From assembly GCA_023053575.1 (NCBI GenBank), contig JAKZAP010000011.1:4526001-4590000 (forward strand): 64,000 bases of DNA, written 5' to 3'. The DNA comes from Branchinecta lynchi (Eukaryota > Arthropoda > Branchiopoda > Anostraca > Branchinectidae). Below the pieces are notes generated by a model. It did not search any database. It was not told the origin of the DNA and saw nothing but the letters and a program-made list of their open reading frames with translations. The translations under genes and the position numbers were made by a program. Below, in pieces: positions 60,101-64,000 of the stretch (position 1 is its first letter; each line of letters starts with the position of its first letter).

Positions 60101-63006
60101 AGTGGAACTTAAGGTCAGGCCCGCCGGTCTTCAGAAATCCACGCTATCCACCAGGTCCCAGTGACCCTATTCAAGACCTAGCCTTGTCCACCACCCTCGA
60201 AACCACATCACTGGTGACAGCGGTGGGATTATTAATTATATTTATTAATTTAGTGTATAGTTAGATCTGTAACCGTCAAGAGGAACAGAACAGCGGAATG
60301 CAAAGATGAACAAAAAAATACGACACACGACTAACACGAAAAGTGGAGACAGACCATTATCTGCGAAAGGCTGGGGATGTTGAGAATATTTTCCTTACTC
60401 CTGAACAGACTGAGCAAATGGCAAATGGCCGGTTGGATGGATTGGTGGCATCATATGAAACCAATTATGGAGACTATGAGCGTGTTCCACCCTTCTATAA
60501 ATAGTAACTATTAGTTACTATTTCCGTTCTAAGCTCACCAAAAGTTACTATGCTGACCGTTCCAACCTTCTCGAAATAGTAACTAATAGTAACTATTTGC
60601 TTACCACGCTCGGGAGCGTAGTAACTACGGATCTCTGTAACGTGATTGGTTGGATTCGCCCGTAGCATGATATCCTGCTGGAAAATAGAGAAGTCGTTCC
60701 AGCCTTGACGGCAAAAAGCCAGAATTCGTGACGTCATGCGCAGTAACTACGGTAAGTAGGATGGACCACGCTCTATCTGTCGCCTGATGCTATTACCACT
60801 TCAAGGCTTTACTATTTAAATAATTTTGGCGATGCACTACAATCATTAGCTGGATTCTCGACTGAGGTCAAAAACAGACCTTGACTAAAGTCGAAAACAA
60901 AAACATCCCGACAGAAAGCGTCGTGCTATGTGGATGTCGTCTGGGATAGGGGGATAGCTGGCAGAATGGATGTTTTCTTGCAGAAATAGGTGAAGCAGCA
61001 AGACAAACGAGAACATGCTTATGATGCACGACATACTATAGAATCTAGAAAAGATCTGCCAGCGGTCACGTCAGACGTCAGCCAAACTGCCAGGCCCAGT
61101 TTGAGAACATGTCATTCGTCCTGGAACCAATTACTATAGTTGCGCTTTTGCAGATACCATGGTATCTGATACCACGGTCTAAAGTTGTTTTTGCAGTTAT
61201 CGTGGTATCTGATACCACGGTCAAAAGGTGTTTTTGCAGTTATCGTGGTATCCGGCTAGTTATCGTGGTATCTGAAAATTCATCTCACTCTCATCAAATT
61301 TCGTCAAATAGGTGAGAAAGAAGTTTAGCGCTTAGTGATGTAACTGGATATCATTTTCTCTTTTGGGATGACTTCTAAAAGTACAATTTCGGTAATAGTC
61401 GTTTTTGCAGAGCAACCGAGTATCAGATACCACGATAACTGGAAAAACGATTAATTGCAGATCCAGTTACCGTGGTAACAGATACCATAGTATCTGCAAA
61501 AACGCAACTTATGTTATATTTGGCTATACGGTCAAGTTTTCAATTTTCGTACTACACCACAGGACAATCTCGAAAACGTACAATTCCAGACAGGCCCGAG
61601 TTCCTTTTCTGCCCTTAATCGGAGCCCCAGGTACCGTTTATTTCCTAAGACCAAATCCCACAACGTGTAAAATAAACTTCAAGTATCCTATCTAGACCTT
61701 GTGAGAAAAAAAAGGTGAACTAGTGAATGCAATTACTAGACAAGTGTAGTGGTAAACCCTGGCGTACACCTGGACAAAAAACTTCTTTTCACAAACACAA
61801 ATAAGCGGTAAAGTGCCTCCTAAGGCTCGCATGCACGGAGCTGTCTGTTGCACGGAGCTCCCCTGCAGACAAAATCATGCGAAAATTAAACACGCAATGT
61901 GCTACCTATATACAGAGGTGTTCGAAGGCCACTTTCGCAGAGTTCTAGCTGCCGGAGTGGGGCTGGAACACATCAAGCCCCGCCTGCCAAAAAAAAACAC
62001 AAGAAATAAATGAAAAAATAAATAAATGATAGATATTTCTCTTTACTGTTCAAAACCCGTTTTTTCTCGGCGAGGGCATTCATATGGTAGACTTCAATCT
62101 ACAAAGTAAAACGTCAGGGGAGAAAATGACGGTGTTCTGGTCGGAAAAACGTTCCCAACAACGTGTATAATCACAATAATTACAAAACGCCGATAATTCA
62201 GTCAAAATCCTACACCTCAGTGTTCTTTCTTTTTAATTTTTCGACGGTGGTGTGGGAATCTTCGTCGGGCTCTCTACGGACTCTGCTCAGTTCAAGTGGA
62301 GAGGTAAGATGCGGAATTAAAGGAAATCGCGGAGTTCTGGATTGGCCAGTAAACACTTGGGCTAATCATCGGTTTATTCAATTCGTATTGTTTTTTACTT
62401 ATTTCAACACAGACCAATTTCGAATTCGGAGTCCCTTACGAAGATCATAAATCAAGTGAGGATCCTCATTAGGTCACAAGCATAGCTCAGAATTATATTA
62501 GAGCTGTATTTCGGCCCTTCTTGGCATGGGTCCTCTTCAGGCTCAAAGCCGCTCAAGTTGGATATAGTAACTTGCGGAAAAACATTTTCCAAACAAAACC
62601 TTTTTTGGAAACACAGACGAGTTCTGAACCGATGAGCAAAGAAGTAGTTTCATGTTAGAAGATAGTGGCTTTTCTTACTGGTTTTTCCACATGTTCCTTT
62701 TTCAACTTGAGCGGCTTTAAGCCTGAAGAGGACCCTTGCCAAGAAGGGCTGAAATATAGCGTTAATAAAATTCAGCTAAAATATCCGTTTTGCACTATTA
62801 AATGTGATTCGCAGTCAGCTTGGGCTGAAGGAATATTTATAGCTTAGGTCTGGAGGAGGAAACGAGACATACCGCATGGTTCCGGGACTTTTCGGGGGAA
62901 GACCTTGTTGGTGCACATACGGTGTCCTCGCCCCGACTGGAAATGCTGGCGTCGTTGGTCTGGGGGATGTTTCGCTGTCCCATGATGTAACGCTGTCATC
63001 TCTTGT
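50965..63006 (-). CDS. TNS: Tensin, C-terminal SH2-PTB half, seven exons
   Basis: Exons in transcript order: 63006-62873, 59642-59482, 58145-57936, 56584-56441, 53674-53494, 52364-52266 and 51121-50965. They join in consistent phase to 361 visible residues ending in a stop. Tensins are focal-adhesion adaptors linking integrin tails to actin. The SH2 domain runs from Trp89 ([11 protein letters not shown]) with the phosphotyrosine-binding Arg114 in FIVRDS, through [11 protein letters not shown] and [18 protein letters not shown] to [17 protein letters not shown]. The PTB domain runs from about residue 217 ([20 protein letters not shown]) through [30 protein letters not shown] and [16 protein letters not shown]. 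The N-terminal PTP-C2 half, if present, is outside the window. Which vertebrate paralogue is nearest cannot be said. Confidence 0.96.
52266..52364 (-). CDS. TNS: Tensin exon: middle of PTB
   Basis: Ninety-nine bases; acceptor TTTCTTTCAG above 52364, donor GTAAGT below 52266. Encodes [20 protein letters not shown] followed by a charged loop, matching the RRHYPLNTVTFC-type strand of tensin PTB domains. Confidence 0.94.
52398..52569. mobile_element. CACTGTAAAAA MITE, copy 2
   Basis: CACTGTAAAAAGTTCTCC at the left, TTTTTTTGACAGTG at the right. The interior has GGGATTAATCTTATCTC facing its inverse twice. TA is present on the left only. It lies in a tensin intron, 33 bases above the 52266-52364 exon's acceptor. 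Confidence 0.75.
53494..53674 (-). CDS. TNS: Tensin exon: first part of PTB
   Basis: Acceptor CTCCTTTCAG above 53674; donor GTAATT (a weaker GT) below 53494. Encodes [20 protein letters not shown], then a helix-like stretch, then [16 protein letters not shown] and RKLFF, the opening strands of the tensin PTB. Confidence 0.95.
54047..54194. mobile_element. CACTGTAAAAA MITE, copy 3
   Basis: CACTGTCAAAAGTTTCTCC at the left, TTTTTTTTTACAGTG at the right; GATAAGATTAATCC units inside. Confidence 0.7.
54780..56440. other. Tensin intron, unassigned
   Basis: GATGATGATGATG microsatellite near 55570, an A16 run near 55698, and at about 56150-56222 a LINE 3' UTR-like stretch (CCATGGCCTTTGGC). No exon-like frame seen. 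Confidence 0.45.
56441..56584 (-). CDS. TNS: Tensin exon: end of SH2
   Basis: Acceptor CTTTTCTCTAG above 56584; donor GTGAGTAAG below 56441. Encodes [20 protein letters not shown], the usual end of the tensin SH2, then a 27-residue linker to the PTB domain. Confidence 0.95.
57150..57655 (-). pseudogene. Unassigned decayed coding stretch in a tensin intron
   Basis: The minus strand carries protein-like pieces in shifting frames, for example [25 protein letters not shown]-like context around [20 protein letters not shown] and [14 protein letters not shown]. No family was recognised. It could be an old retroelement or processed gene. The statement that it was once coding is inference from composition. 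Confidence 0.3.
57655..57910. repeat. Tandem duplication, unit about 130 bp
   Basis: TTTGTCTACCTTTCCCC ... GACCGCCA(A/T)TTCCATTTG ... AAAAAATAAAAATAAAAACT ... CACTTTTTGTTCTG occurs twice. It ends 25 bases from a tensin donor. Confidence 0.7.
57936..58145 (-). CDS. TNS: Tensin exon: SH2 core
   Basis: Acceptor CTATTTTCAG above 58145; donor GTAAGT below 57936. Encodes the SH2 core with [38 protein letters not shown] and PDEPVFG. The Arg of the FLVRES-type motif is intact, so phosphotyrosine binding should be possible. Confidence 0.97.
58552..58735. ncRNA. Inverted pair of hammerhead-like repeats, copy 2
   Basis: ACAACGGATACGTCAGC to ATATTTCGG, then its inverse. The plus-strand half has CGGACGA (a worn CTGANGA) at 58647, the CCCTT/AAGGG stem, then GAAA at 58675-58678 followed by TATCG. 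Penelope-like retroelements carry such motifs in their repeats, which is known; the assignment here is inference. Confidence 0.5.
58775..58870 (-). repeat. tRNA-like sequence, probably SINE-derived
   Basis: The minus strand reads GATAGCTCATTTGGCTAGAG, close to a Pol III A box, and GGTTCCAATCCCAC, close to a B box. The spacing is shorter than in a tRNA and no acceptor stem forms, so it is not a working tRNA gene. Confidence 0.5.
59060..59460 (+). mobile_element. Probable LINE or SINE 3' end with (TTA)n tail
   Basis: Ends TTTTCCAATAAATTATTATT. Upstream sequence shows no clear coding motif. It stops about 20 bases before the donor of the tensin exon 59482-59642. Confidence 0.4.
59482..59642 (-). 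CDS. TNS: Tensin exon: start of SH2
   Basis: Acceptor TTAATTACAG above 59642; donor GTAAGTT below 59482. Encodes [20 protein letters not shown] then SISRED; the W-Y-K-P segment opens the tensin SH2 domain. A serine- and arginine-rich stretch (SSRRSSLSE) comes before it and could be phosphorylated, which is inference. Confidence 0.94.
59895..60477 (+). mobile_element. Possible LTR retroelement scrap (weak)
   Basis: CTGGTGACAGCGGTGGGATT at about 60210 resembles the primer-binding site of LTR elements primed by leucine-type tRNAs. Downstream, a short frame reads [20 protein letters not shown], gag-like in composition. A second LTR was not found. Confidence 0.25.
60478..60773. mobile_element. 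GAGCGTGGTCC MITE, full copy
   Basis: Ends GAGCGTGTTCCACCCTTCT and the inverse AGGATGGACCACGCTC. TAT on both sides (60475-60477, 60774-60776). The interior is rich in AGTTACTA and its inverse. Confidence 0.7.
61138..61509. mobile_element. Palindrome-rich element, uninterrupted copy
   Basis: Ends AGTTGCGCTTTTGCAG and the inverse CTGCAAAAACGCAACT; TAT on both sides (61135-61137, 61510-61512). Many TGGTATCTGATACCA palindromes. It serves as the empty-site reference for 6001-8465. Confidence 0.8.
61515..62480. other. Tensin intron, unassigned
   Basis: An AAATAAATAAATG-type tail near 62010-62028. Nothing else recognised. Confidence 0.45.
62488..62840. ncRNA. Inverted pair of hammerhead-like repeats, copy 3
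   Basis: Minus-strand core: CTGAAGA (62540-62534), stem, GAAA (62512-62509). Plus-strand core: CTGAAGA (62723-62729), GG-A-CCCTT / AAGGG-C stem with GCCAAG loop, GAAA (62751-62754). Both have all three conserved boxes in order. ATTCGCAGTCAGCTTGGGCT next to the right core is shared with copies 1 and 2. The right half ends about 30 bases from the tensin exon at 62873. Confidence 0.55.
62873..63006 (-). CDS. TNS: Tensin exon: linker before SH2
   Basis: Acceptor TTGTTTCAG above 63006; donor GTATGT below 62873. Encodes 44 residues including [20 protein letters not shown], the proline-rich kind of segment tensins carry before the SH2 domain, and ends with two bases of an arginine codon completed by the next exon. 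Confidence 0.85.
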
Positions 63007-63173
63007 CTGAAACAATGAAGGGTTAGGAACTCCAGTTAAAGCCCATTCAACAAGCATGATTTTCGGACGAGTACGACGAAGCCCTCACCACGTTCACCGA
63101 CAGTACTGGTCTTAGCCCTAAGATCAGTTTACGAATCATTTTAATTTCAGTATCGGTTGCCTCATCGCAACAC

Positions 63174-63287
63174 CGAATATCCGTTCGAAGTAAGACCGAG
63201 GGGCTGCCCACTCTCAGCCACGTGTTGTACACCATGTTGCGCCCCCATCCGCCTGCCGCCAGTTGGCAACCCCACGAGTACGACTTG
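63174..63287 (-). CDS. Possible further upstream tensin exon (weak)
   Basis: An acceptor-like TCTTTTTAG precedes 63287, and 38 open codons run to a poor donor (GTGTTG) in phase 0, which is what the 62873-63006 exon needs. The peptide (QVVLVGLPTGGRRM and on) shows no motif. Tensin linkers are poorly conserved, so neither support nor refutation is strong. Confidence 0.25.
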
Positions 63288-63495
63288 CTAAAAAGATAAG
63301 ATAAAACCAAAGACCAAAAGCGATCTAGTGTGACTGCTGCTTCTCACTGTCGTTTCCTACTACAGAACTTGGAATTTGACGATTTTTGTCACCGTTAAAC
63401 TGACGCTTCGAAATATCGAGAACAGAACTATAACTGATTGGAATCCGTTTTTTCTGAAGCGCTAAAGATCCACCGTTAGCTACTTTACAACAAAT

Positions 63496-63685
63496 TTTGA
63501 AAAGTAGAAGTTTTAGAGATATAAGAAATTTGGGAAGATTCCTAAAGGTAGCCATGATTCACAGGGAAAGTTTTTTGTAAATAGTGGTTGCGGCTATGGT
63601 TTCGTTTTTGTGTTGTTTTCTTGTTTCCATGGCCCTTTGTGCTTTTCCGGAAATAAAATTTATCTTATCTTATCTTATCTTATCG
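63496..63685 (+). mobile_element. LINE 3' end with (TTATC)n tail
   Basis: GATATAAGAAATTTGGGAAG and TTCCTAAAGGTAGCC match the ends of 3720-4133 and 19526-20008. CCATGGCCCTTTGTGCTTTT then (TTATC)5. Confidence 0.65.
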
Positions 63686-63689
63686 AGAA

Positions 63690-64000
63690 CCCATGACGTC
63701 ACCAGTCTGGCTAAATTTTAAATGAATGCGTGAAAAGCCAGCGTATTTTTATATCTTGGATTTGCATAAACTTAATTGTTTGGAGCCACCGTTAGCTAAT
63801 TTATCAAGAACCAACGACGTCACCAGTCCAGTTAAATTTTAAATGAATGAGTGAAAAGCCTCTTGGATTTGCAAAAACTTATTTGTTTTGGGTCTGCTAA
63901 GAGATTTTTTTATTTTTTCATGTTGGACTCTAGTAGTGACGTCCAGAATATGCCTTGTTCGCACGACAAGAGAAAGTGAACACGACGCGGCGAATTTTTG
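63690..64000. other. Right edge, local duplication
   Basis: GACGTCACCAGTC(T/C) ... TAAATTTTAAATGAATG(C/A)GTGAAAAGCC occurs at about 63692 and 63808, a 116-base tandem duplication. No gene seen. Confidence 0.55.

Noticed and set aside
1..64000. CRISPR arrays, bacterial operons, ribosome binding sites or riboswitches
   Set aside because: The window is eukaryotic; the regular repeats seen are satellites or transposon interiors with no spacer pattern.

Overview
This is a piece of animal nuclear DNA. It holds exons of three conserved genes, all split by introns with GT/AG borders and matching codon phase. WASHC5 (strumpellin, minus strand) covers about 3.4-8.74 kb, start codon included, and continues off the left edge. 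CIAPIN1 (anamorsin, plus strand) covers 25.10-45.19 kb and is complete in five exons. A tensin gene (minus strand) covers 50.97-63.0 kb and holds the SH2 and PTB half, stop codon included; it continues off the right edge. A tensin with SH2 and PTB domains indicates a metazoan. The many non-LTR retrotransposons, hAT-type MITEs and Penelope-like motifs fit an invertebrate, but the species cannot be told from the sequence. A fourth, tentative gene (minus strand, 12.62-11.26 kb) would encode a 57-residue single-pass membrane protein.

Almost everything else is mobile or repetitive DNA lying in introns or between genes. A LINE with an intact 880-residue endonuclease/reverse transcriptase frame fills 38-2680, inside WASHC5. 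Relatives of it, all decayed, lie at 28.1-30.4 kb and around 39.6-43.07 kb; other LINE families lie at 21.4-23.1, 26.3-27.0 and 34.97-38.44 kb. Several short LINE 3' ends are left as a zinc-knuckle coding scrap plus a microsatellite tail. Non-autonomous hAT elements with 8-bp target duplications are visible at 4.2, 12.1, 24.0, 29.1 and 48.4 kb. An older hAT at 13.6-14.9 kb still carries a scrap of transposase.

The least expected structures are these. A 1.19-kb foldback element (9015-10205) has arms of about 510 bp built from short repeats and a perfect 9-bp target duplication. A second foldback lies at 15.6-16.3 kb. Two inverted copies of an unrecognised 2.3-3.1 kb element (35.12-37.38 and 39.86-42.98 kb), each inserted in a different LINE, bracket exon 3 of CIAPIN1 in a long inverted repeat. 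Hammerhead-ribozyme-like motifs occur at 11.3, 58.65 and 62.5-62.75 kb; one of them would form the C-terminus of the tentative small protein. Nested insertions at 6.0-8.5 and 20.8-23.2 kb can be read against uninterrupted copies within the same window.
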